Origin: Tubiluchus corallicola
Taxonomy: Eukaryota > Priapulida > Priapulimorpha > Priapulimorphida > Tubiluchidae
Direction of reading: 5' to 3'
Assembly: GCA_030141605.1 (NCBI GenBank)
Contig: JAQGDQ010000901.1
Location: 18,128 to 82,127, forward strand
DNA: 64,000 bases
Of this stretch, positions 48,801 to 60,691 are shown in pieces. Below the pieces are notes generated by a model that worked only from the letters and a program-made list of their open reading frames with translations, ran no database searches and was not told where the DNA came from. Made by a program: the position numbers and the translations under genes. The first letter of the stretch is position 1, and each line of letters starts with the position of its first letter.

Positions 48801-49439
48801 AACTTCTAAAAATAAAAAAAGACGAGCAACCAACTTCATTTTGATTAATTGCACATTAGCATACCATAGCATTATAAGTCAGCTCTAGCTCTTCTGCACT
48901 GTTTTGCATTTCGTATCGAATATCATCCATCTCTTCCTCAGAAAGTTTCCGTTTCTGCTCTTCTTCTGGGTCGAACCTACAAAAAATCGTTTTGAAGTAG
49001 ATGATTCCTTCCGAAAAGAGTTTCAGTCACTTTGCACAGGTGGAGTGATCAACACAATCTCAAGTAATAATTAGATACTGTACATGCTTTACAATTAGTT
49101 CAGTACATAAAATTTTAACGAAAAAAGGACAACAAAATGCATTAGCTATGCAACAAGTTTAAGTTTACTCACTTCTAAAAAGATGTCGTATAATAAACAG
49201 TGTTAAAAATGAATCATCACTAATGAGGCATTATTAAGCAAGGACCTTCTAGCGTATTTTCATGTGTAGAACATAAGTTTGCAAAGAGGCACTTACACAA
49301 GTCTTAATTCCAAGTTGCTTATGTGTTCAACATGGGCTGCTCCTTTAACGTTAAGTTCGTTCCACCTCTGTATGTAGTTGTGCAAGTCTGCACAACAGTC
49401 ACGGACGCATCGCAGCAAACCCGTCAGATTGGCAGTCAT
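45861..49439 (-). CDS. CINP: CINP, cyclin-dependent kinase 2-interacting protein, 4 exons (194 aa)
   Basis: Exons, complement: 49297-49439, 48865-48976, 47009-47141, 45861-46057; 585 nt with matching phases and GT-AG borders. The protein matches the CINP family along its length: an N-terminal DLHNYIQRWNELN helix, an acidic middle (DPEEEQKRKLSEEE), then FQTWPIGCF, LLQMYKRELVLKQ and the C-terminal LLESMLLETKLR, which is close to the human protein's end. Human CINP is 212 aa, so this looks complete. CINP binds CDK2/CDC7 complexes and ATRIP, supporting replication and ATR checkpoint signalling in the nucleus, and has also been linked to ribosome assembly. No individual exon is long; the gene was assembled through splice phases. 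Introns 2 and 3 hold small transposons or filler sequence. Confidence 0.92.
47244..47407. repeat. Tigger/pogo-like MITE in CINP intron 2
   Basis: The right end reads AGAGGTTTGACTGTA, complement of TACAGTCAAACCTCT, the typical pogo/Tigger terminus. The interior aligns with 4940-5095 and, reversed, with 48175-48354. The left end is poorly preserved. Confidence 0.65.
48175..48354. repeat. Tigger/pogo-like MITE in CINP intron 2, full-length
   Basis: It begins CAGTCAAACATC and ends GAGGTATGACTG, imperfect terminal inverted repeats about 180 bp apart. The interior contains the family's TTGGCATTATAACGAGGTGC block. TA follows the right end; the left target site is mutated. Confidence 0.7.
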
Positions 49440-50875
49440 TCTGCTATCAGCACAAAAACTTCCTCAGATTTGTAAATCTAGTAGAAAAACACTGACATCA
49501 ACATCATGAACAAGTTAGTTACTGACAGAAATATTATGTAGCTATATGATGGTACTCAGATGTATAGCCTATTTGTATTGCAGCAACAATAGGGACAGCC
49601 AGGTCATTTAGGTAACTGGTCTCGCTGTCATTATGGATACACGTAGGGCTAAACAAAGTCTGTTAACAAAATAAGAAATTCAAGGCAAAATGACAACAAG
49701 GAAACATGATGCTCCATGAATGGGACAAAAATACTTATGAGCTCCAGAAGGTATTTTCAACAATGTTCTAACCAATACATTCCATGCAATATCAATCAAC
49801 AAGACAACATCACCATTTAGTTTCCATATCTGATAGTGATAGTGATAGCTGTACAAAATGGTTGACGACTTGATTTAAAAATTTTGACTAGGAATAGTTA
49901 TGACTATTAAGGCTTCAATCGAATGACTGCCAAAACCAAATATTGGTGCAACAAAACAGAGTGACAAACAGTTTCACTGCATAGCCAATAAGCTTCTTCC
50001 AGCTAAAGGTGTTAGCCATCTATATAGCTGCAGTAATAGTGGAAGATAAAGTTAAAAACTGAAAACAGTCAAACAGGCAACGTGAGTGACCACTTAGCCA
50101 TTGTCTTTATCATTTTGAAACATCAAAATGTGTGTTTTGTTTGAGACAGCATGACTGCCAAGCTAACAATTAATTACAATGCAAAAAGTGACTCAAAAGT
50201 AGAATTAATATCTGCAACAATGTGATAAACAGTTTTTACAATTTACAATTTATTTGTTCAGTTGGAATGATTATAGTCATAGACAGTTAATAATAATGAT
50301 TTAATTTGATAGGACGGCATGTATAATAATGAATGGCAAGAACCAGAAGTAAAAACTTGTTGGGTGCTTAGTAAACACATCCAAATAATATGTGAAAAAA
50401 CAACAAAAAATGAGCATTTTAGACAATTTAAAAGGGAAAAGTTGTGCAAAACAAGGATAGAAGTGATGAATAAAAGAATGTTCAAAAGGATGAGTGGCTT
50501 GTGAAGATTAAGCTCAATGAGATGACGAAGCACTCTGGACACTACTCAAAAAAGAACAATAAGGTTATGACTCGTAAGACACACAGGAACAATAGGTAGT
50601 TATCGAGACTAACTTAAGCACCAAGCAGATATCGTTTAACTGACAATTTAAAGTGGTACATGTTACTCTGGCACTTTACATTGGATGGTAATGAGTTCCA
50701 AAGTTTAGGTCCTCTATAGCTAATGGAATGTTTTGCAATATTGGTTATGCAGTAACTGAGTTGGTAATCATTATATCGAGTTTCATTGCATCGAGTTGCA
50801 GGTTAACTAATGAATTAACAGATGCAATCCAATGGATTATGGACCACACGGGCAATCATGCATCAGCAACAATAT
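49440..50875. other. Region upstream of CINP
   Basis: No supported gene. The portion 50310-50770 has an RT-tail-like composition (a GNEFQSLGP-like wording near 50690) and may be the decayed 3' end of a non-LTR element, but its frame is too broken to assert. Confidence 0.3.
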
Positions 50876-51259
50876 TAGGGGTTAGCATCGAATGTTTGAA
50901 TTCGATTCGAACGAATTTTTTTAATTCGAATTCGATTCAAACCCAAAACTATAGATTCGAATAATTCAGCACTTCAATCACATACGTTCTTTATCATTAA
51001 AATGATTGAAGCATCGTGCAATTAGCACAATTTAGCTGCCATTTCCATGCAAAATTTTAAACAAATTATTAGTGGTTTTACTGCAGAAAAAATCGAGTAA
51101 TATGCATGATCTTTGTAAGAGTAATTTTTACTGGTGGTTCGAAAACTTGTTTGAAAATCTTTCAATCTCAATTAGAATTCGAAATACTCAAGTTCGGTTC
51201 GATTCGAAAGTCACAAATTCGATTCGAATTCGCTTTCTGGTAGAGAATGCTCACCCCTA
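50876..51259. mobile_element. hAT-like MITE rich in ATTCGAATT palindromes
   Basis: The left end TAGGGGTTAGCA and complemented right end TAGGGGTGAGCA match at 11 of 12 positions. Flanking octamers AACAATAT and AATAATAC agree at 6 of 8, a plausible eroded hAT target-site duplication. Subterminal regions carry many ATTCGATTCGAA-type words on both sides; there is no coding frame. Confidence 0.72.
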
Positions 51260-52117
51260 AATAATACTCTCAAGTTCATATAAATAATATCTATGACTTT
51301 GCAATGATCTAGCAATGACAATAATTACCATGGCCTATGACTCCCTCTTTCTAGAAATACCTAGCAAGTCTACTTCAGATAGTTTTGAGAACAACTGTCT
51401 TCACTTGCTAAGAAGCAACGGGTTGATGAATTACCTTAAAATTCGGAATGAATACACTTTAAAAGGTGGTTTACTACTTAGTAAAAGAAATAAATAAATA
51501 TTTAAAATAGTTTATAAATTAATGTACTTATTGCGTTGCACTGAAGAATCATAATGCTGACCGAGCATATTGCTTGTTTTCAAAAAGCGGGAACTTGCTG
51601 CTGTGTTCAAGCAAGACCCAGTTGTCAGTTAAACTACTGCTTAACCTTTCGGATACACAGGAGCAGCATAAACTGCCACAGTTACAGCGTCACATAATTC
51701 ACATTACTCAATTGCGCATAGAGGGTTGAACATTCCACCTAGCTGTTCACCTGTATAGCTGCTATAGCAGTCCATGATTGTATGTGGCACTTAGCTGAAA
51801 GGGATTCCTGTAGACTATTAGGTTTTTTAATCTGTCAATCTCGCTTAATAAGCTTTGCAACATCAAATCATTAATATTTTGGTGATAAGATGTAACATGG
51901 TACTATGAATGCTTTGAAATCAATAACTCTATAATCCAGTACCAGGTGAACAAATTTTGCCCAAAAATAGACTTGCTAGTTTTTTTGGGAAAACATGAGT
52001 ATAGTTTCAAAAATCATCCAAAATGTATATAAACTGCGGTAGTGTGCAGTCCATGCATGCCTTTTAATTCCGAAAATAAAAAGTAACAAGCACCGTCGGT
52101 AGGCTATAGGATTTGTG
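51260..52117. other. Intergenic filler between two repeats
   Basis: I see no gene or defined element here. Confidence 0.4.
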
Positions 52118-53452
52118 AAACCATTACACTACGTAAGAGATGCAGCTGCATGCATTCACGGTATTTTCCAACGTGAAAATGCACTCATTACAATTTAGAC
52201 AGGGTGCTTGAAGGCGTGGCTTAATCGAAACTTGTCCAATCACCCAATGACGATAAGCGACTGCATTGTTTTTTATCACAAGGCTGTCTGTGAGAGATAT
52301 GCCGCCATTCATTTAACTTGGGTTTTTGCTGCTCAGCTGCAAATGAATGTCTACGTGCATCACGTGGTTTGTTTGAGCCATTATTTAATATGTACTATTG
52401 TAATGGGTCAAGTTCTGTAGCTGTTGCAGAGTGTTAGATCATAGTTGACGTGGTGTTTACATGTTTTACTACTGTAGAGTTTAGCTGTTTCATTGCTTAA
52501 TTTCAGTTTTCAGCACATCAGTATTTTTGTTGCTTTAGTACAGTTATCCAATCATAGGACTTTAGTGTAGTGTCAATGCAGTAGTTGGACTTCAATGTGA
52601 GAGAAGTGCATGTGTGGTAAGCTTTTCTTTTGCATCGTTTCTAAATTAACTCAATGTCTTAATTAGCTAGGAAGTAAGGGTTGGCTTGAAAACAAAGAAC
52701 GACTTTGGTATAAGCAATAGGCTGTATCATTGAAATTGAATTATACTACCTAATTGTAGCCTAGACCTGCGTCAGTTACAATAAATACCAGACATTACAA
52801 CTCTCTCTATTTGCAGTTTTTAATTGAGCTTTTAGTGATAACCTCACTTTCTCCCGATTTGCCGCCAAATGTTACCACAAGATAAACATAGCATAATATG
52901 TTATGTAAACACAGTGAGATACAACTTCCCTTCCTTTTGCAGGAAATAGAATCACACATTGACGGTGATAGGCAACGCGAAAAAAAATTGTCTGGGAACA
53001 CAGCAAGTAGAACCTAGGTGCATCCTAATTCAACACAGCAGATTAAAAACAACATTCTGTGATTCATGTAAAGTTTTTGACATATAAAGCCACTAAATTT
53101 AGGAAATTTCACCAAATTTATGACTCCAAGTTAATTACCAATATGGCAAGACCCTGACAAACTGATAAAAGAAATGAGTTTTAATACATTTATATGCAAC
53201 CAAATTTTAGGTATGTTATGAATTACGAGTAAAATTTTGATTGAAAGGTTTACAGCAGTCTTTTTTCTCAGGTAAACGTATTTGCACAATAGAATAAAAA
53301 CCATAAAAGATTTTCTAAATTTTCTTTCCAAATTTAGAGTTTAGTTTGGCTGTATTACTTTGCATTTCAACATTACCAATCAATCAATTTTGTGTGATTT
53401 TTTGGGCTTTCTATGACTAAGTCGGCGAATTTATATGAACAAATTGCAGACC
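52118..53452 (+). repeat. Unclassified dispersed repeat, copy 2
   Basis: This is the partner of 17195-18735. Shared segments run in the same order: GCTTGAAGG(C/T)GTGGCTTAAT, GAATGTCTACGTGCAT, AGTTGGACTTCA, TAATTAGCTAGGA, TTTCTCCCGATTT and a right-end TATGACTAAGT. It is about 200 bp shorter than copy 1. No open frame of note. Confidence 0.72.
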
Positions 53453-54631
53453 CTCTGCACGCCAAAGATAAACTGTGAAAGTGCTCTTGAAAGTAATTTC
53501 ATCTAAACATATAATCAGTGAAGAATAAAGTTATTAAAAATAACTTTTATTATGTTGCAAACATAACCTAAAAGGCACCGCAATAACGTAATGCATTTTA
53601 GTCTAGTAATCCTCGTAATAAAGCTAAAGCAATAAGCCGCAAAACCTACAGTACAGAATACACGTAAAAGAATAAATCGATTATTCATAACTTATTACTT
53701 TTGCAAAATTACGGAAAATAGTAGCACAATTGCACAAAACACTTGTGGGTACTTTGCAGTTGAACTGTAGCGAATACTACAATTAATTTTTGCTGCCTAA
53801 GTGGCTGTGCGAAAATTACTGCAATTTCTGTGACAAAACTACAGCACACTCCAAGTCAAACGAGAAACTGAAGATGCTGCTGTACGGTTTATATTGTTTA
53901 CATGTACGTGGCGCCATCTATAATGCAATTTTTAAAGCGACTGAGTTTTGATAAGATCAGAACCGTTCAAATTGAAAAAGTTATATTAGCTAATCATATT
54001 TATTTGTAAGATTTTATTGTATATGTACAATTGTATATTTGGATTGAATAAATCTAATCTAAACCTAAACGTTGGAAAACCTACTCATAGAGTGGACTGC
54101 TGATATCTACTGTATCTAGCCGTCTAAATCTGTAATGTTCACTGTTCCAATTAAATACGTTAGCTTGCAGGCGTTTGTGCAATGCAATATAGACTTACTT
54201 TATAAAAATTAATTAAAATAATTTAAAACTCTTTAATGCTTTCTCACTTTACTTCAAAAAACATGAAAGTTCGGTGTCTCTTATTCTTCATAAGCAAGTT
54301 TACAACTCGCGCAAATACTGTTTAACTTTACTAACAAAAAGCAATGCAAAATGTGGTGCACTAAACAGCACTTGAAAGTGTCACTGTAAATAGATACACT
54401 TGGCTTTTGTATCTGAAGGCTTTAGATAAAAAATGGCAAACAATTTATTATTACTTAATAGCATTATATTATTGAAAAGCAGTACAAAACTGTGTTTCTG
54501 TGCAAATAAATATTGTCAATAAGCATATAAGAGAGGCAATGCAGTTTATCACACAGGTACAGCTGACATGATTATAAACACTATGTATATAGACATATTA
54601 CGTATGCAAGAAAGACAAGTTTAACTAAAAT
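53453..54631. other. Downstream flank of RAD54L
   Basis: No gene is supported. Around 54035-54070 the sequence GAATAAATCTAATCTAAACC has short repeats such as occur at the 3' tails of CR1-type retroelements; this is only suggestive. Confidence 0.35.
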
Positions 54632-56866
54632 TCATGCTGTTACAATTTGTTTCTTGTGAGAATGATGGTGAAACACGAACGTGATTGCACCTGATTCCCA
54701 ACATGATTTCAGAACCTGGTCCACTAAACCTTTTTTGTCAGCACAATGAAACCATTGTGACAAATCATTACTACAATCACTATCTTCTGGTGGAGCACGC
54801 ACCTGTATGTTACTGACACATCGACGACACTTAAACTTGTCATGTGTATCGCTCTTCGTATCTTGGTTTAGCTTGAAAAGCTCTCGCAGTTCCGTCAGGC
54901 TGAAATGTCGCTCGACATCCTCGGCAGCATCGACTACACAACTGCTTAATGCTTTCTTGTGCGCTTGCCGCTGGAATATCTTCTCTTCTATAGAACCTGT
55001 AGCAAGTAGTCTGTAAATGTAGCATTGCTTTTTCTGTCCGTCACGCCACACCCTGGCCATTGCTTGCTCGTCATTGGCGGGGTTCCAGTCGGGATCAAAC
55101 ATAACAAGCCGATTGGCTCCAATAAGGTTTAGTCCACATCCACCTGCCTTGCTGCTAAGCATAAATATAAAATCTGAGCTGGAAGGGTCATTGAACTGCT
55201 GAACAACTTTTGCTCTCTTTTTGACGGTCATCGTGCCGTCGAGTCTGACATAGTCGTACCGCCTTATTCGGCACAATTTCTCAAACAAATCCAATGTTTG
55301 GGTGTAATTTGATACTAACACCACTTTGTCGCTAGTTGTTGCTTTAACATAAGCCAAAATGCAGTCCAAAACTAACATTTTTCCTGAAAGCTCAGGTTTC
55401 AAATGCTTGTTGTCGGATGGAAACAAACGAAGTAAACTGGAATAACCATCTTCTCCAGTAACGCATTTGTCATAAATTAGGTGTGGATGATTACAGACTT
55501 TCTTCAGCTGCGTAATGGAGGAAAGTGAACTGAAATTAATTTTATCACTAGAAGATGCTTGAAATTTTGACACGCAGAAGCCAACCATTTGTTGGTACAG
55601 TTCAATCTGCAAAGGAGTCAATTGACAACACACAACCTGTTCTATTTTCACTGGTAAATATTTTGTTAGCAGTGACTGAGTTCTGCGTATGATGCATTTG
55701 TTGACTATAGATAGCAACTCTTTGAGTTTTTCTTGACTACACAATTTGTCCTTTTCAGTTGCACTGGCATCACGACCTCGAAGAATTGGCGTTTCAAATT
55801 TACGCTTGAACTCCTGTGCAGTTCCCAAAATGCCAGAGTTCACAAAATGCACAAGGCTAAAATACTCCAATAAGTCATTCTGAATCGGAGTCCCAGAAAG
55901 TAAAATCCGCCGCTTACACTTCAATCCAGTTAAAGCTGTATAGGTCTGATTTTCGGAATTCTTTAATCTATGGCCCTCGTCACAAATGACTAACCCCACA
56001 GAACTCTTGTGAAGAACAGGCGTGTGAAGACGAAATGTCTCATAAGAAATAATAAGAATCGGAGTTGGACTACGTCGCCCCTGTTGTGCCATAAACTGTA
56101 GCAGTTGCTTATCAATTTCTGCTTTGCTACCCGAGTCTATGCAGAGTGCACAGATTCTATTGCCAAGCCATTTGTTAATCTCATTGTACCAGTTTTTTAC
56201 CAGACTACTGGGTGAGACAATGACCACCTTATCTATCATTTGTTTCACCTCGGGACTCTGCCTCAACAACGTCCACATCAAAGTTATGCACTGCAATGTT
56301 TTACCAAGTCCCATCTCGTCAGCCATGATGCAACCAAATGACTCTGGTATTTGGACTCCTGTGACACAATCATACATAAACTTAACACCTTCCCGTTGGT
56401 GAGGCCGAAGGATTTTGGTGAGTATAGGATCCACAACAACATGTACCGGTTGCTTTTGTAAATCACTTTTCAGCATATCATGTGCTTTCAGTTCAGGAGG
56501 AGAGTACAGAACAAGCGCTTCCTCCTCGTATGGATCATGCAGTGCACAACTTGCGCCTTGTCGCCGCATTCCCAATGCTTTGTTAAAGGCTGAAGAGCCT
56601 TTATAGTTTGGAATAGGAACTTTAAATGGTTTGGATAATAATTTCTTAATCAACTGTTCATGAGCGGAAAGACCATCGCCTTGCAAGCTGCTATGTGATT
56701 GATTAGAGATAGGAAAGAGTGGCTGTCGATAAGGCGAAACAACACGGACGCAGTTTGGGAGTCCTTTTCTCTTTTTAGAACACAGCTCCTGGTCTGGTCC
56801 ATATTCACTGTCATCTGACTGGGCTCTCCTTTTTGCTAAGGAACTTGGTGCTAAACTTCGTCTCAT
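54632..56866 (-). CDS. RAD54L: RAD54-like recombination DNA translocase, intronless
   Basis: This 744-aa SNF2-family ATPase matches RAD54L from the N-terminal [13 protein letters not shown] to the C-terminal [13 protein letters not shown]; human RAD54L is 747 aa. RAD54 works with RAD51 in homologous recombination, remodelling nucleosomes and driving strand exchange in the nucleus. Seen motifs: [22 protein letters not shown], Walker [15 protein letters not shown] box, SGTPIQND, then the second RecA lobe with [27 protein letters not shown] and [10 protein letters not shown], and a C-terminal Cys pair region (KCRRCVSN). The start is set at 56866 because MRRSLAPS is the conserved family start; the frame extends 21 codons upstream through likely 5' UTR. 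The entire gene lacks introns, unlike the vertebrate gene, yet has no stop or frameshift, suggesting either a functional retrocopy or wholesale intron loss. Confidence 0.96.
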   Translation of the reverse strand: MRRSLAPSSLAKRRAQSDDSEYGPDQELCSKKRKGLPNCVRVVSPYRQPLFPISNQSHSSLQGDGLSAHEQLIKKLLSKPFKVPIPNYKGSSAFNKALGMRRQGASCALHDPYEEEALVLYSPPELKAHDMLKSDLQKQPVHVVVDPILTKILRPHQREGVKFMYDCVTGVQIPESFGCIMADEMGLGKTLQCITLMWTLLRQSPEVKQMIDKVVIVSPSSLVKNWYNEINKWLGNRICALCIDSGSKAEIDKQLLQFMAQQGRRSPTPILIISYETFRLHTPVLHKSSVGLVICDEGHRLKNSENQTYTALTGLKCKRRILLSGTPIQNDLLEYFSLVHFVNSGILGTAQEFKRKFETPILRGRDASATEKDKLCSQEKLKELLSIVNKCIIRRTQSLLTKYLPVKIEQVVCCQLTPLQIELYQQMVGFCVSKFQASSSDKINFSSLSSITQLKKVCNHPHLIYDKCVTGEDGYSSLLRLFPSDNKHLKPELSGKMLVLDCILAYVKATTSDKVVLVSNYTQTLDLFEKLCRIRRYDYVRLDGTMTVKKRAKVVQQFNDPSSSDFIFMLSSKAGGCGLNLIGANRLVMFDPDWNPANDEQAMARVWRDGQKKQCYIYRLLATGSIEEKIFQRQAHKKALSSCVVDAAEDVERHFSLTELRELFKLNQDTKSDTHDKFKCRRCVSNIQVRAPPEDSDCSNDLSQWFHCADKKGLVDQVLKSCWESGAITFVFHHHSHKKQIVTA

Positions 56867-57062
56867 GATGATACAGTGGTAAGGACAGAACTGGATGTTA
56901 AATTCAAGTATCCAAGAAAACACAGGCAAGCAACAGTATCATCACCTAGGAATATAAAACAACGTAAATCTATATTATTTAAGAAAAAAAAGCGGAAGCA
57001 TCAAACAAGGTTAAGGTCAACTACAAGACTGCTGTTCTGACAATCACAAAATAATTTGGAAT

Positions 57063-57385
57063 TTGCTGAGAAATGCAGGTTACAAGATGAATACCCTCGC
57101 AGTAAATATTGAGCGAAACAAACTTTTTTGTCACTTCCAATCACTAGCAAACCTGGTAACAGCTCATCAAGTTTTAAGTTTTGGCAATAATTTTGTGGAT
57201 ACAGTTAACCGTTTTCTGCATAGCCATGATTCCGATGCACAATGTCATGTTATAAATGGTAACTTTAATGCCATTGTACCAAAGCAGTTAATTGTAGACA
57301 CTCGACCATGATTATGGAATACTTTAACTAATGATATTAAAACTTTCAAGATCAATATTCATCTTTAAAAGAAAATTTAAATAAA
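57063..57385 (+). pseudogene. 3' remnant of a non-LTR retrotransposon RT frame
   Basis: An 82-aa frame ends just before LWNTLTNDIKTF in the continuing register. That resembles the C-terminal LWN-x-L box of CR1/Jockey-type ORF2 proteins, for example ILWNTLSDDLKQ in the intact element near 63925 of this window. The upstream part is missing. Confidence 0.5.
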
Positions 57386-58074
57386 ACATCTACAAAAACT
57401 ACACTGTTTACTAGTTTGCATACACTTTTATTTGCATTTGATGAGGCACTCGTTGGCTCACTTCCCTCTGATTACCTGTCTTAATGTTTGACAGATTGTA
57501 ATACGGTACCTTCCTTCACATTTTATTCTGTCCCTATATATCTCTATCTATATCTTTGCTCACATCTATTATGTTTCCACAAGTTTTCTTCTGCAAGATC
57601 ACTCATACCGGTCACAATAATTATAATGCTTTTATGAAAATAAACTATTTTCTAAAACAGCATTTTAATAATTTTTACAGCAGCAGACTAAATTAAACTA
57701 AAACAGATATATCAGCTTGAGATGGTAACGTTACAGCTTACTCCAAAAGGGAAGCCAACATTAACTGGCGATTAACAATAAATAGGAATACTTATATCAC
57801 GTTTGGGATGTAACCAGTTGATATCATACAGGGGAGTGCTGGCACACTTGAAGCCATGCTGCTCTTACACTTCCTTTTCCTTTCTCTGCATATCAGGACT
57901 GCTTTATACTAGTAATATTACTTCCCAAGCATTTCCTATTTACATACAAGCTTTATAAGTAATGTAATGTAATTTATTTGTCTCGCAAATTTTTACAAAA
58001 TGAAGATAAACAAAAGCAAAAAAATTATAATGAAGATGCAATAGACGGGTGGTAAAAAAGACCAATGCTCACCA
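57386..58074. other. Non-genic stretch after the RT remnant
   Basis: Probably retroelement 3' untranslated sequence and filler; no feature is supported. Confidence 0.35.
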
Positions 58075-58735
58075 GGTCAGACACCCCTATCCAAATTTAA
58101 AAAAATAAGTGACCTATCAAGTGGGTATACAAAAATGATAATAATCAAAAGTTTGAAAACAAAAAATAAAATAAAAATAACATTACAAAAAGTTGAGATA
58201 ACAAGTTCAAATGAAATCGCAAACAGTAAATAAATATGGCAAATGAGATGAGACAAAATTTAAACTAACAAACAAATTAAAAATTTGGATTTAAGTCAAG
58301 AAACTCAATCCAATAGAAGAACCAAAGAAAAAAGAATGAAGCTATGTGAAATCATGAAAATTGTAAATCATCACTATTTCAACTACTCCTATACAGAATT
58401 AAAAAGAATCATATGGCCTGACAAGTATAGATAAGTAAATAATAATAATAAACATTTTGAAAATAAAAAGATAGATAATTCAAGTGGCAATAATAAATAA
58501 ATATGGCAAATGAGTGAAGCAATATTCAAATTAACAAATAAAAGAAGAATTTAAATTTAAATCAGGAGACTCAATCCTATTCAACCAAACAAAACAAAAA
58601 TTTAAATTTAAATCAAGAAACTCAATCCAGTAGAAGAATCAAAGACAAAACAATGAAGCAATGTCAAAGCATGAAAAATTGTAAATCATCGGCAGGTCAA
58701 TCACCACTATCCAAAATTAGAGAAAATTATATGAT
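58075..58735 (+). repeat. A-rich imperfect tandem duplication
   Basis: Blocks such as AAATAAATATGGCAAATGAG, AAGAAACTCAATCCA(A/G)TAGAAGAA, ATGAAGC and ATTGTAAATCATC recur in order in two or three partial copies offset by about 280-360 bp. The flank motif CAGGTCA plus CACCCCTATCCAAA / CACCACTATCCAAA appears at both ends. Confidence 0.7.
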
Positions 58736-58837
58736 ATGTTCTTATACTGGATTTTACTATACGCCCTGTATCTGTACCAGTACCTGTATTAGTGTATGAC
58801 ATACGTAATTTACATGGATCAATTTAATAAGTTAAAA

Positions 58838-59183
58838 ACAACACAACTTTACTAAAACTTTTATTTTACAAAGTCAAAAAGTTAAAATCTTGCCAAACGT
58901 TTTGACAGACTAATCATCATCAGTGGTAAATTTACAAGTATACAATCAATTTACATAGGCAAAGCCTATTTTGTGGTAAACATACAACCAGTTTACATAT
59001 AGGCAAAACCTATTATGCACTAATCAAGTAGTTAACAGAAAATAGGCTTTGCCTATATAAATTGATTGTATACTTGTAAATTTACCACTGATGTCAGTGA
59101 TGATGACAGTAATAGTCTGTCAAAACGTTTGGCAAGATTTTAACTTTGCAAAGTAAAAATTTTAATAAAGTTATGTTGTCTTT
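58838..59183. repeat. Palindromic foldback MITE
   Basis: The left arm (about 58838-58975) and right arm (about 59038-59183) are inverted copies sharing AATCTTGCCAAACG, GTAAATTTACAAGTATACAA and TAGGCAAAGCCTATTTT. A roughly 60-bp loop separates them and holds a further TATAGGCAAAACC variant. No coding content. Confidence 0.85.
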
Positions 59184-59778
59184 AACTATAAATGTTTTCA
59201 AGTGCCTGCAATAAAAATAAGTGTTTTAACTTGCTTGCGATGTCTATGACACCTAACCATAACACGGTTAATGACGGTCTCTCCTCAACAATTTGCGAAA
59301 TTGCGGCAGGAATTTACTTTAGCATCTTCAGCAGAATTCATAGCAGTTAAAAAGTATTTCAAAACACACATACACCTAACGCAAGAAAGTGCAGTATTTC
59401 ATAAAAAGCAAATTCACAAAAAAGTTACCAGAAAATTAGAAAAATTTAATAATTTTACGTCTTGTAAATTACAAAACGTAATTTAGGGAAGGGTGGCGCT
59501 GCTGCAGTTCATGGCGCACGTAAATTTGATAGTCTCTCGTACGTTTTTGAACAAAAGTAGATTTTATATTCTGACAAAATAATTTTGGACCTCGTATGCA
59601 GTTGACATTTATAGTGTTAGATCGTCTGTGCACTGGCAAGCTGTTCATTTTACCGGCAGTCTGTATAATTTTGACAAATTGATGGTATTGCGGAGACTTC
59701 GTTCAATTTTTCCCGCCATTTGGAGCTTCACAAAGGAATTCGGTTACCGGTAAACACAGACATACACGAGCGTACAGA

Positions 59779-60654
59779 ATGACTTCGACAAGCGATCACA
59801 ACATTACCCTGGATGAGTTTCGACTGTTAAACCCAAAACAAAGAGAAAAAGTCAATAAAAGTGAATTACTGAGGCTACTATCAGAATCAGAAATGACACC
59901 GCAAGCAGAGTCAGGTCTCGAGGACAGCAGTAAAGGCACTGAACTAGAAAGTCAAGCAGCTATGGAAGCAAGGATTATTCAACAGGTTAGATTATTAATT
60001 TTTCCATTATCCAAGGAAATCTCTGAACTGAAGCAGCTCACAGATCAAGTTAAATCTAGCCATGACTTTATAAGCAGCAAATTTGACCAATTTAAAATGG
60101 AGACAGATGCTTTAAAAAAGACCACCAATGATCTTACTAAAAAATTAAACGAGCTAGAGAGAAAGCAGGATGATTTAGACCAGTATGGGCGACGGGACAC
60201 CCTCATTATCTCCGGTATACCCCAAGCTAGTGATTATGAAAATACTGACGAAATTGTTTGTCAAGTAGGTCAAGCCCTCAAGGTGAACATCTGTAAAGAG
60301 GACATCTCGATCTCCCATCGATTGCCACGAAAAGAAAGTGCTACAAGACCACCTCAGATTATTGTGAAATTTATAAAACGGAAAGTAAGAGACTGTTTGT
60401 GGCAAAACAAACCCAAGAGAAATGGATCTCTTAAGGCTAGTGATTTAGGGTATGTTTCACATAATCTTGTGTACATTAGTGAAAGTTTAACTAATCGTAG
60501 ACGTGTATTACTTAACAAATGTCTCGAACTAAAAAGAAACAAAGTAATCTTGTATGTTTGGACTAAAAATGGCCAGATTTTCATCAGGAAAACTGAATCA
60601 TCTGAACCCTTCCCTGTAAACAATTTTGATGATGTAGATAAATTAAAACACTAA
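59779..60654 (+). CDS. Non-LTR retrotransposon ORF1 protein (coiled coil and RRM-like domain)
   Basis: The 291-aa protein has a charged N-terminus, a heptad-rich coiled coil (about residues 75-135, ending KKLNELERKQDDLDQYGRRD), then an RRM-like domain starting TLIISGIPQ with EDISISHRLP and IIVKFIKRKVRD, and a C-terminal module. This layout is typical of ORF1 nucleic-acid chaperones that trimerise and coat element RNA. The ATG at 59779 opens the frame. The stop at 60652-60654 precedes ORF2 by 37 bp, so ORF2 is probably translated by reinitiation. Confidence 0.85.
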   Translation: MTSTSDHNITLDEFRLLNPKQREKVNKSELLRLLSESEMTPQAESGLEDSSKGTELESQAAMEARIIQQVRLLIFPLSKEISELKQLTDQVKSSHDFISSKFDQFKMETDALKKTTNDLTKKLNELERKQDDLDQYGRRDTLIISGIPQASDYENTDEIVCQVGQALKVNICKEDISISHRLPRKESATRPPQIIVKFIKRKVRDCLWQNKPKRNGSLKASDLGYVSHNLVYISESLTNRRRVLLNKCLELKRNKVILYVWTKNGQIFIRKTESSEPFPVNNFDDVDKLKH

Positions 60655-60691
60655 TCCCTTCTTCACTCGTTTGAATCAATTTCTCATTGTA

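Noticed and set aside
54035-54070. Telomere-like AATCTAAACCTAAAC words
   Set aside because: Only two or three imperfect units; more likely the short-repeat tail of a retroelement.
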